Positions 33,880-40,988 of a DNA stretch of 64,000 bases are shown here, in pieces. The stretch is from Hymenobacter frigidus (GTDB lineage: Bacteria; Bacteroidota; Bacteroidia; Cytophagales; Hymenobacteraceae). The stretch covers positions 124,001-188,000 of the forward strand of contig NZ_BMGY01000003.1 of the NCBI RefSeq assembly GCF_014640435.1, written 5' to 3'. The notes under the pieces are model-generated. The model ran no database searches. It had not been told where the DNA came from and saw only the letters and a program-made list of their open reading frames with translations. Both the position numbers and the translations under genes were made by a program. Positions within the stretch are counted from its first letter, which is position 1. Each line of letters starts with the position of its first letter.

Positions 33880-35037
33880 ATGAATACCGAAGTAAAAGGA
33901 CGCGTACTCGTCGCGATGAGCGGCGGAATCGACTCCAGCGTGGCCGCCGTGCTGCTGCACGAGCAAGGCTACGAAGTAGTCGGAATGACGATGAAAACCT
34001 GGGATTACGCCAGCGCCGGCGGCTCCAAAAAGGAAACCGGCTGCTGCTCGCTCGACAGCATCAACGATGCCCGCGACATTGCCGTGCAGCTCGGTTTCCC
34101 GCACTATATTATTGACATCCGGGACGAGTTCGGCGATTTTGTCATCGACAACTTCACCGATGAATACCTGGCCGGCCGCACGCCCAACCCTTGCGTGCTC
34201 TGCAACACCCACATCAAGTGGGACGCCCTGCTGCGCCGCGCCGACCAGCTTGGCTGCGAGTTCATCGCCACCGGTCACTACGCCAACATCCGCAAGGATG
34301 CCGAAACCGGCCGTTTTGTGGTGAGCAAGGGCTTCGATGAAAACAAGGACCAGAGCTATGCCCTGTGGGGCGTGAGCCAGGCCAGCCTGAGCCGCACGCT
34401 GTTCCCGCTGGGTGGCATGCGCAAAACCGAAATCTATGACGAAGCCCGCCGGCGCGGTTTCACCGAGCTGGTGAACAAGCCCGAGAGCTACGAAATCTGC
34501 TTTATTCCCGACAACGACTACCGGGGTTTCCTGCGCCGCCGCGTGCCGGGCCTGGAAGCGCGCGTGGCCGGCGGCAACTTCGTGACCAAAAACGGCCGCG
34601 TCATTGGCAAGCACGAGGGCTACCCGTTCTACACCATCGGGCAGCGCAAGGGGCTGGGCGTGGCGTTGGGCTACCCCGCATTTGTGCTCGAAATCCGGCC
34701 TGATACCAACGAAGTGGTGCTGGGCAACTACGAAGAGCTGGCCAGTACGGCCACGGTAGTGGGCAAGCTCAACATGGGCAAGCAGGCCAACCTCATCGGC
34801 CAGGGCCTGGTGCCGGCCGTGGTGAAAGTGCGCTACAACCACGACGGCGCCCCGGCGTTTCTGGAAGAAGTGGACGGCAAAATTCGCGTGTATTTCGAGG
34901 AGCCCGTGCACGCCATCACGCCCGGCCAGGCCGCCGTGTTCTACGACGGGCCGGACGTGCTGGGCGGCGGTTGGATTGAACGCCACGTAATCGGGGAATT
35001 CCCCTTACCTTTTACCGCTGCGGAAGCGACCCACTAG
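33880..35037 (+). CDS. mnmA: tRNA-specific 2-thiouridylase MnmA
   Basis: The 385-residue enzyme thiolates U34 of tRNA-Lys, -Glu and -Gln. The PP-loop AMSGGIDSSVAAVLL lies at the N-terminus, followed by VGMTMKTWDY, the nucleophilic Cys in TPNPCVLCN, ATGHYA, the KDQSYALWG motif, and the persulfide Cys in SYEICFIPD. The C-terminal domain (GQRKGLGVALGYPAFVL) binds the tRNA. Confidence 0.98.
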   Translation: MNTEVKGRVLVAMSGGIDSSVAAVLLHEQGYEVVGMTMKTWDYASAGGSKKETGCCSLDSINDARDIAVQLGFPHYIIDIRDEFGDFVIDNFTDEYLAGRTPNPCVLCNTHIKWDALLRRADQLGCEFIATGHYANIRKDAETGRFVVSKGFDENKDQSYALWGVSQASLSRTLFPLGGMRKTEIYDEARRRGFTELVNKPESYEICFIPDNDYRGFLRRRVPGLEARVAGGNFVTKNGRVIGKHEGYPFYTIGQRKGLGVALGYPAFVLEIRPDTNEVVLGNYEELASTATVVGKLNMGKQANLIGQGLVPAVVKVRYNHDGAPAFLEEVDGKIRVYFEEPVHAITPGQAAVFYDGPDVLGGGWIERHVIGEFPLPFTAAEATH

Positions 35038-35075
35038 CGCTTTTTGCCCGTTTCTCCCCCTTCTTTCCCGCGCTT

Positions 35076-35876
35076 ATGTTCCGGATGCTATCAACCTTAA
35101 ATCAGTGTTTCAACGCTCGTCACTTCGCCTTTGCCGCCGCGGCATTGGGTCTGAGTCTGACGGGCTGTAAGGACACTGTGGAAGTATTGCCTGACTCGGG
35201 CACCGACTACTACCCGGTGGCAGTGGGCAACTTTTGGGTCTATGCCGTGGCTGATACTACCTGGAGCCTGGCTTCGCAGTCGACGCCCAGCGTGCGCACG
35301 GCCAGCGCCTTCCAGTTCAAGGAAACCATCACGGAAATCATCACCGACGCGGCCGGCCAGAAAGCCTACCGCCTGGTGCGGGCCAAGCGCCTGACCCCGG
35401 CCGATGCCTGGCGCAACGACAGTGTGTTCATTCTCAGCGCCAACTCCAAGTTCGTGACGCTGAACCGCAACAATGCCCGCACGCTGGAACTGGTTTTTCC
35501 GGTGAAGGAAGGTCGTTCGTGGAATTTTAATGCCTTCAACAATAACTCGAACGACACCATAACAGCCGAAACCCGCCAGTACAGTCGCATTGGGCAGCCA
35601 TTTACTTCAAGGGTCGTGGCTGGCAATCCGGTCATTACGTACCCCGCCACGATTACAACCGAGAACACGGGCACGGCCAACCAGAATACGCTCCTTAAGA
35701 TTCTTAACTACCAGCAAGTATTTGCCAAAAAAGTAGGGCCGGTACATCGCCGCCGCCGTTACTTGCTTCCTTTTAATTACACAGATTCACGTAATGGCAA
35801 CCAGATTTACATTCCGGGTTCGTACTTCAGCGCTTCCGTCCGGCACGAAACTCTGATTGATTACGGCCCACGCTAA
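35076..35876 (+). CDS. Predicted lipoprotein of unknown function
   Basis: A 266-residue protein with a long basic N-terminus, a hydrophobic segment and lipobox LTGC (Cys ~34), then a beta-rich mature part opening DYYPVAVGNFWVYAV, the beginning seen in many Bacteroidota outer-membrane or periplasmic lipoproteins of unknown role. ATG 35076 or 35085 are both possible. It precedes the subtilase gene on the same strand by 38 bp, so the two may be cotranscribed. Confidence 0.8.
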   Translation: MFRMLSTLNQCFNARHFAFAAAALGLSLTGCKDTVEVLPDSGTDYYPVAVGNFWVYAVADTTWSLASQSTPSVRTASAFQFKETITEIITDAAGQKAYRLVRAKRLTPADAWRNDSVFILSANSKFVTLNRNNARTLELVFPVKEGRSWNFNAFNNNSNDTITAETRQYSRIGQPFTSRVVAGNPVITYPATITTENTGTANQNTLLKILNYQQVFAKKVGPVHRRRRYLLPFNYTDSRNGNQIYIPGSYFSASVRHETLIDYGPR

Positions 35877-35914
35877 CGCCACGGCGCTCACTCCTTTCCT
35901 ACACGTTGCATACT

Positions 35915-37612
35915 ATGGTTTTCTCTGCAAAAAAGTGGCTGGCTGCGTTTTCGATGGTAGGAGCGTGGGCTGCGCTGGCGGCCGCACCGGCCGCGGCTCA
36001 GGGTACGGTGCGGCGGCATTTGGTGTATTTCCGGGATAAAACGGGCACGCCGTATTCGGTAGCGCAGCCGCAGGCGTTTTTATCGGCCCGGGCCGTTGCC
36101 CGTCGCAGCCGCCAGGGCATTGCCGTGCTCCCGCGCGACCTGCCCGTAAACCCTGCCTACGTGAACCAGATACGCGGGCTAGCGGGCAGTCCGCGAGTAC
36201 TATACACCTCGCGCTGGTTCAATGCCGCGGTAATTTCCTGCGATTCGACCACGCTCACCCGCATTACGCAGCTGCCCACGGTGCGCCGGGCCAGCACGCT
36301 CAACCGCCAGCTGGTGGCCAAGCCCGTGCCGTCGGCCCCCGTGCAGGTGCCCGATGTGGTGGCCCGCGGCACCCAGGCCACCCGGGCCCAATACGGCTCG
36401 GCCTACCGCCAGAACCTGCAAATCGGGGCCCTGGCCATGCACGACGCGGGTTTCCGGGGCGAGGGCATGCACATTGCCGTATTCGATGCCGGTTTCCCCG
36501 GGGTAAACCAGATTTCGGCGCTACAGCCCCTGTTTCTGCAGCAGCGGCTGGTGAGCACGCGCAATTTCGTGGATGGCGGCACCAGCGTGTACCTGCGCAA
36601 CCCACACGGTACCAACTGCCTGTCGACAATGGCGGGCAACCAAACCGGGTTCTACATCGGTACCGCGCCCAGGGCATCGTATTCGTTGTGCATCACGGAG
36701 GACACCGGTTCGGAACACCCCGTGGAGGAAGCCAACTGGCTGGCGGCGGCTGAATTCGCCGATTCTAGTGGCGTCGATGTTATCAGCTCCTCACTTGGCT
36801 ACACCACTTTCGACCCGCCCTCCGTTTCCTACACCTACGCCGACATGAACGGCCGCAACGCCATCAGCACCCGGGCCGCTACCATGGCCGCCCGCGTTGG
36901 TATGATGGTGGTGAATGCGGCCGGCAACGAGGGCGACGACCCCTGGCACTACATCTCGGCGCCGGCTGATGCCGATTCGATAATGTCGGTGGGAGCAGTC
37001 GACTCGTTGGGAAGCCACGCTTTTTTCAGCTCTTACGGCCCCACGGCCGATGGGCGCATCAAGCCGACCCTGGCGGCCATGGGCTTTGCGGCCGCGGTGC
37101 TTTCAGCCAATGGCTCGGCTTTCCGGGGCAGCGGCACTTCCTATGCCTGCCCCATTTTGGCGGGCATGGCGGCCGGGTTCTGGCAGGCCAACCCCACGCT
37201 GACGGCCCAGCAGGTAATTGCCGCCCTGCGCGCCACGGCTTCGCAAGCCAACAATCCCGATAACGTTTTGGGGTATGGCATTCCCAACTTCCTCACGGCC
37301 TATAACGTGCTGCACCCCAATGCGCCGCTGGCCACAACCGCCCGCCAACTGAACAGCGGCGAACCGCTGGGAATCTTCCCAAATCCCAACAAGGATGGCC
37401 CACTTACCCTAGTGCTGCCCGTGGTGCTGCGCGGCCATGCCCTGCGCCTACGGGTGTTCGATGCCCGCGGAGCAGTAGTGGTGCAGCAGGAGCTGCCCGC
37501 TGGCAGCAGCGGGGAGGTTCCGTTGCGGCTGGGGCGCTTAGCCAAGGGCGTATACACCTGCGAAGTAAGCGGAAACAGCACTCGGCGAACGGTCAAGTTT
37601 GTGCAGCAGTAA
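35915..37612 (+). CDS. S8 subtilisin-like serine protease, T9SS cargo
   Basis: A 565-residue secreted protease from ATG 35915 (signal ...LAAAPAAAQ). An inhibitor-like propeptide (~residues 30-150) precedes the catalytic domain: Asp in MHIAVFDAGFPG, His in NPHGTNCLSTMAG, oxyanion Asn in NAAGNEGDDPW, and Ser in GSGTSYACPILAG. The C-terminus is a T9SS type A tail (LGIFPNPNKDGPLTLV, AKGVYTCEVS, RTVKFVQQ). A terminator follows at 37635. Together with the two M43 proteases it makes three T9SS-exported proteases within 11 kb. Confidence 0.96.
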   Translation: MVFSAKKWLAAFSMVGAWAALAAAPAAAQGTVRRHLVYFRDKTGTPYSVAQPQAFLSARAVARRSRQGIAVLPRDLPVNPAYVNQIRGLAGSPRVLYTSRWFNAAVISCDSTTLTRITQLPTVRRASTLNRQLVAKPVPSAPVQVPDVVARGTQATRAQYGSAYRQNLQIGALAMHDAGFRGEGMHIAVFDAGFPGVNQISALQPLFLQQRLVSTRNFVDGGTSVYLRNPHGTNCLSTMAGNQTGFYIGTAPRASYSLCITEDTGSEHPVEEANWLAAAEFADSSGVDVISSSLGYTTFDPPSVSYTYADMNGRNAISTRAATMAARVGMMVVNAAGNEGDDPWHYISAPADADSIMSVGAVDSLGSHAFFSSYGPTADGRIKPTLAAMGFAAAVLSANGSAFRGSGTSYACPILAGMAAGFWQANPTLTAQQVIAALRATASQANNPDNVLGYGIPNFLTAYNVLHPNAPLATTARQLNSGEPLGIFPNPNKDGPLTLVLPVVLRGHALRLRVFDARGAVVVQQELPAGSSGEVPLRLGRLAKGVYTCEVSGNSTRRTVKFVQQ

Positions 37613-37634
37613 CTACTGTTGAGAAGATTAAGAA

Positions 37635-37659
37635 AGGGTGCTTCGCGGCACCTTTTTTT
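37635..37659 (+). terminator. Terminator after the subtilase gene
   Basis: GGTGC (37637-37641) and GCACC (37648-37652) form a stem followed by T7. Confidence 0.75.
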
Positions 37660-37747
37660 ATGTGGTTTTAGCGGGATATACGCTTGCGTATGAGGTCGTT
37701 TTTTTGTAATTTTAAAGCCTCAACACACCCCATTTTAGTGCAGTAGA

Positions 37748-38071
37748 ATGTTGCAAATGATGATTACCAAGCGCATCGGGCGCCGCCAGTTTCACTTCAC
37801 GGTGCAGGGCAGTAACTTTCACGAAACCGTGGCCGAATACGACCGACTCAGCTTTCCCGACGTGCCCACCTGCGGCCTTTGCGGCTCCGATAATCTGGAC
37901 CTGACCAGCCGCGTGTCGCAGGACAAGTTCAAGTACACTTCCGTGAAATGCATCGACTGCCGGGGCGACCTCACGTTCGGCAAAACGCAGAAAGACGACC
38001 AGACGGTTTTCCTGCGCCGCCGCGAAAACGGCGACCTCGATTGGAAGGCCCTCGACAAAGCCGACAAATAA
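37748..38071 (+). CDS. Small zinc-ribbon-like protein of unknown function
   Basis: A 107-residue soluble, charged protein. Two pairs of cysteines, PTCGLCGSDN and VKCIDCRGDL, about 30 residues apart, should bind one zinc ion as a ribbon. The N-terminus (KRIGRRQFHFTVQGSNFHET) is basic and may be a small beta domain. No family name can be given with confidence; a nucleic-acid-binding role is plausible but unproven. A TAATTTTA element at 37707 could be its promoter. A hairpin follows at 38111-38138. Confidence 0.7.
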   Translation: MLQMMITKRIGRRQFHFTVQGSNFHETVAEYDRLSFPDVPTCGLCGSDNLDLTSRVSQDKFKYTSVKCIDCRGDLTFGKTQKDDQTVFLRRRENGDLDWKALDKADK

Positions 38072-38110
38072 TCTTTTGGCCGCTCCGTCGGTTATTCTTC
38101 CGTCAACGCG

Positions 38111-38138
38111 AACGGCACTCCGGCTTCAGGGTGCCGTT
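38111..38138 (+). terminator. Probable terminator hairpin
   Basis: AACGGCAC (38111-38118) pairs with GTGCCGTT (38131-38138), followed by CTTT; outer bases AACGC and GCGTT extend it. The T run is weak. Confidence 0.5.
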
Positions 38139-38221
38139 CTTTGCGTTTGGAAGCAGCGCGGCCATGGTTTGAGCCCGCCTGACGTTCTGAAATTTGCATA
38201 ATCCGACTAACTCCGCTATTC

Positions 38222-38812
38222 ATGTTCACTGGAATTATTGAGGCTTTGGGCACCATTGTGGCCGTTGAAAACCAAGGTAGCAACCGCCATTTCACCGTTT
38301 CCTCGCCCTTCGCGGCCGAGCTGAAGATTGACCAGAGCGTGGCCCACGATGGCGTGTGCCTGACCGTGGTGGCCGTGGATGCCGCCGCCGGTACGCACGT
38401 TGTCACGGCTATCGACGAAACCATGCGCGTGACCAACCTGGGCCAGTGGCAGCCCGGCCGCCACGTTAATCTAGAGCGCTGCCTGGCTGCCAACGGCCGC
38501 TTTGACGGCCACATCGTGCAGGGCCACGTCGACGCCACGGCCACCTGTCTGAGCGTGGCCGACCAGGCCGGGTCTTGGCTGTTTCGGTTCGGCCACGCGC
38601 CCGGCCCCGGCCGCCTCACCGTCGAAAAAGGCTCTATTTGCGTGAATGGCACCAGCCTTACCTGTTTTGAGAGCACCGATGAAGGCTTCACGGTCGCCAT
38701 CATTCCCTATACGTACGAACACACCAGTTTTCAGCAGCTCAAAGCCGGGGAAACCGTAAACCTGGAATTTGATATTGTGGGCAAGTACGTGGCCAAGCTG
38801 CTGGGCCGGTAG
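38222..38812 (+). CDS. ribE: Riboflavin synthase alpha chain
   Basis: The 196-residue enzyme makes riboflavin from two molecules of 6,7-dimethyl-8-ribityllumazine. It starts MFTGIIEALGTIVAV and has two lumazine-binding repeats: VAHDGVCLTVVAVD in the first and the matching GSICVNGTSLTCFE in the second, with GHIVQGHVDATAT between. Length and motifs are normal. No other riboflavin gene and no FMN riboswitch lie nearby. Confidence 0.97.
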   Translation: MFTGIIEALGTIVAVENQGSNRHFTVSSPFAAELKIDQSVAHDGVCLTVVAVDAAAGTHVVTAIDETMRVTNLGQWQPGRHVNLERCLAANGRFDGHIVQGHVDATATCLSVADQAGSWLFRFGHAPGPGRLTVEKGSICVNGTSLTCFESTDEGFTVAIIPYTYEHTSFQQLKAGETVNLEFDIVGKYVAKLLGR

Positions 38813-38880
38813 CGGGTTGGGTTTACAGTTCGATAGCAACCGTTTAAGCAGTCGCGCACAAGTAACCGTAGTCAACCAAA

Positions 38881-38980
38881 AAGAACGTCATTCCGAGCTT
38901 GCCGAGGAATCTTGCCGGAGTCATCCGCGCCGCCCACTGGCGCGAGCGAGATTCCTCGGCAAGCTCGGAATGACGTTCTT
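38881..38980. repeat. 100 bp palindrome, GTCATTCCGAGCTTGCC type
   Basis: Arms 38881-38912 and 38949-38980 are a perfect 32 bp inverted repeat (starting AAGAACGTCATTCCGAGC). The loop itself can pair (CGCGCC with GGCGCG). It sits between convergent ribE and PAP2 genes, next to a second palindrome of another subtype. Confidence 0.9.
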
Positions 38981-39028
38981 CTTTATCCGGTTACTTATGC
39001 GTGGGCACTTAGCACCTTAAAATTTCTG

Positions 39029-39118
39029 TCATCCTGAGCGCCGCGAAGGACTTTACCACCGCTTGCCAGAATCAAACTGGCGTAGTGGTGGTAGGGTCCT
39101 TCGCGGCGCTTAGGATGA
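39029..39118. repeat. 90 bp palindrome, TCATCCTGAGCGCCGCGAAGG type
   Basis: Arms 39029-39051 and 39096-39118 match at 22 of 23. An inner stem pairs CCACC and TTGCCAG with CTGGC and GGTGG. The arm resembles that of the element at 43206-43305 (TCATCCTGAGC-GCGAAGGAC). Confidence 0.88.
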
Positions 39119-39159
39119 TAAATGCTTAAAAAACCGAACCACTGAACAGCCGCAGATTA

Positions 39160-39777
39160 CTAGTCAGGCTTAGGTAATGCCCCGTCGGACTGGCGGTGGC
39201 GCATACGCACAAATAGCGTGGCCGCGCCCCAGCCCAGCAGCCCGCCCACGGCGGCGCCACCCAGCACATCGGCTGGATAATGGGCTCCCAGGTACATGCG
39301 ACTGTAGGATAGCAGCGTAGCCCACAGAATCACCAGCCACTTCAGCGCCCGAAAACGCTTGGCCGGCAATGCCAGGGCTAAAAAAACCGCTAGGGCCACC
39401 GAGTTGGCCGCGTGCGACGACAGAAAGCCGAACTGCCCGCCGCAGCCATCGGGCAGGTGTAGCAGCTGGGCCAGCTGCAAATCATGACAAGGGCGAAGGC
39501 GCGCAAACAACGGCTTGAACAAGCGGCTGGTGATGCTGTCAGCCAGCGCTACGGCCATAATAATCAAGGGCAAAACCAGCAACGCTCGCTGGCGGAAATA
39601 ATAAATCAGCCAGCCAATGAGCAGCGCATAGGCCGGAAACCACACCGTGCGGTTAGAGGCGAAAACCATAATGGCGTCCACCACCGGCGTGTGGGCCCGG
39701 TTGATGGCCAGCAGGAGTTGGCGGTCGAGGGCTTGGAGGTAATTAAAAATTAAAAATTGAGAATTAAAAATGGGCAT
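39160..39777 (-). CDS. PAP2-family phosphatase
   Basis: A 205-residue membrane phosphatase. The three PAP2 motifs are present: KPLFARLRPCHD (KxxxxxxRP), FLSSHAANSVA (the PSGH-equivalent) and SRMYLGAHYPADVLGG (SRxxxxxHxxxD). Several helices surround them (VWFPAYALLIGWLIYYF). It likely dephosphorylates undecaprenyl pyrophosphate or a related lipid phosphate. The only suitable start, ATG 39777, and the first ~15 residues (MPIFNSQFLIFNYLQ) lie inside an AT-rich repeat, so its leader and N-terminus come from that element. Confidence 0.9.
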   Translation of the reverse strand: MPIFNSQFLIFNYLQALDRQLLLAINRAHTPVVDAIMVFASNRTVWFPAYALLIGWLIYYFRQRALLVLPLIIMAVALADSITSRLFKPLFARLRPCHDLQLAQLLHLPDGCGGQFGFLSSHAANSVALAVFLALALPAKRFRALKWLVILWATLLSYSRMYLGAHYPADVLGGAAVGGLLGWGAATLFVRMRHRQSDGALPKPD

Positions 39778-39913
39778 GATGGCAAGCCGGCGCGGCCGGG
39801 TTTCTTAATTCTCAATGAGGTAATTAAAAATTAAAAATTGAGAATTAAAAATGGGCACGATGGCAAGCCGGCGAGGCCGGAATTTTTGATTTTTAATTCT
39901 CAATTTTTAATTG
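39736..39913. repeat. Tandem AT-arm/GC-core palindromic repeat, period 81 bp
   Basis: Two copies of GAGGTAATTAAAAATTAAAA plus a GC-rich core (GGGCATGATGGCAAGCCGGC) begin at 39736 and 39817 and differ by only a few bases over ~64 bp. The last copy ends in the reverse-complement arm (TTTTTAATTCTCAATTTTTA, about 39889-39908), so each unit can fold. It separates the hemF stop from the PAP2 gene and overlaps the PAP2 start. Confidence 0.85.
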
Positions 39914-39915
39914 AT

Positions 39916-40836
39916 TCAGCCCAGCCAGTCTACGCCTTTGCGGAGCCAGCCCAGGGTATTCGCCTCGGGCGTGCCGGGCGCGGGCGGGGCGGGATTGTAG
40001 GCCCAGCCAGTGCGCGGGGGCAGGCTCATGAGAATGGATTCGGTGCGGCCACCGGTTTCGAGGCCGAAGCGGGTGCCGCGGTCAAAAGCCAGGTTGAACT
40101 CGGCGTAGCGGGCGCGGCGCTGGCTTTGCCAGGCTTCTTCGCGCTCGGTGTAGGGCAGGGCATGGTTGGCGGCCATCAGGCCGGTGTAGAACGGGCCGAA
40201 CAGCTCGGCTACGTCGCGCATAAAGGCGAATAATTCTTCGGCGGTACCGTCCTGGCCCACCGTCAATCGGTCGTAGAAAATGCCGCCCACGCCCCGGGTT
40301 TCCTGGCGGTGCGGGAGGTAGAAATAATCGTCGGCCCAGCGCGTGAACTTGGGGTAGTAGGCCGGGTTGTGGCGGTCGCACACGGCGCGCAGCTGCGCGT
40401 GGAAGGCGTGGGCCTGGGCCTCGTCCACGTAAATCGGGGTCAAATCGATGCCGCCGCCGAACCAGGCTTCGCCGTTGCCGGCCTCGAAATAGCGCACGTT
40501 CATGTGGATGATGGGCACGCGCGGGCTGCGCGGGTGCAGCACCACGCTCACGCCGGTGGCGTAGAAATGCGGGTCGGGCATGTGCAGCTGGCGGGCGGCG
40601 GCCTCGCTCATCTCCCCCCAGACGGCCGAGCAGCCCACGCCGCCTTTTTCGAGGATGCGGCCGTTTTCCAGCACTTTGGAGCGGCCACCGCCGCCGCCTT
40701 CGCGCTGCCAGGTATCAGTAAGGAAAGTGGCCGGGCCAGCATCGGCGGTTTCGAGCTGCTGGCAGAGGCGGAGCTGGAAATCAGCCAGCCAGGCTTCAAT
40801 TTCGGGGCGAGTGGTAGGGGAGGAAGCTGGGTTCAC
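39916..40836 (-). CDS. hemF: Oxygen-dependent coproporphyrinogen III oxidase
   Basis: Oxidatively decarboxylates coproporphyrinogen III in heme synthesis. Family motifs include GGGGGRSKVLENG, EKGGVGCSAVWGEM, ATGVSVVLHPRSPRVPIIHM, NVRYFE, WFGGGIDLTPIYV, YYPKFTRWADDYFYLPHR and the C-terminal LMSLPPRTGWAYNP. No ATG exists near the N-terminus. GTG 40836 gives 306 residues (MNPASSPTTRPEIEAWL), close to the 299 of E. coli HemF; TTG 40899 is the alternative, starting 30 bp after the -7 element. Confidence 0.95.
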   Translation of the reverse strand: MNPASSPTTRPEIEAWLADFQLRLCQQLETADAGPATFLTDTWQREGGGGGRSKVLENGRILEKGGVGCSAVWGEMSEAAARQLHMPDPHFYATGVSVVLHPRSPRVPIIHMNVRYFEAGNGEAWFGGGIDLTPIYVDEAQAHAFHAQLRAVCDRHNPAYYPKFTRWADDYFYLPHRQETRGVGGIFYDRLTVGQDGTAEELFAFMRDVAELFGPFYTGLMAANHALPYTEREEAWQSQRRARYAEFNLAFDRGTRFGLETGGRTESILMSLPPRTGWAYNPAPPAPGTPEANTLGWLRKGVDWLG

Positions 40837-40928
40837 GAACTGTTGGCCGTAAGGGGCCCGGCAGAAATACCCTGCTCGGGAACCCGGAAGAGTGCGCAAA
40901 TGAAGCGCAAAGCGGGATTATGGTGAGG

Positions 40929-40936
40929 CAAAGATA
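40929..40936 (-). promoter_or_regulatory. -7 element TATCTTTG for hemF
   Basis: TATCTTTG on the minus strand, a perfect TAnnTTTG, back to back with the plus-strand element at 40956. Confidence 0.5.
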
Positions 40937-40955
40937 CAGACGAGGGCGCGGGGCG

Positions 40956-40963
40956 TACTTTTG
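40956..40963 (+). promoter_or_regulatory. -7 element TACTTTTG for the E1 dehydrogenase
   Basis: TACTTTTG, a perfect TAnnTTTG, 26 bp before the ATG at 40989. Confidence 0.5.
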
Positions 40964-40988
40964 TGGAATCACCCGCTCCGTGTTTCCG

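Noticed and set aside
38089..38221. Possible riboswitch leader before riboflavin synthase
   Set aside because: Only a simple hairpin (38111-38138) is present; the conserved FMN riboswitch segments are absent.
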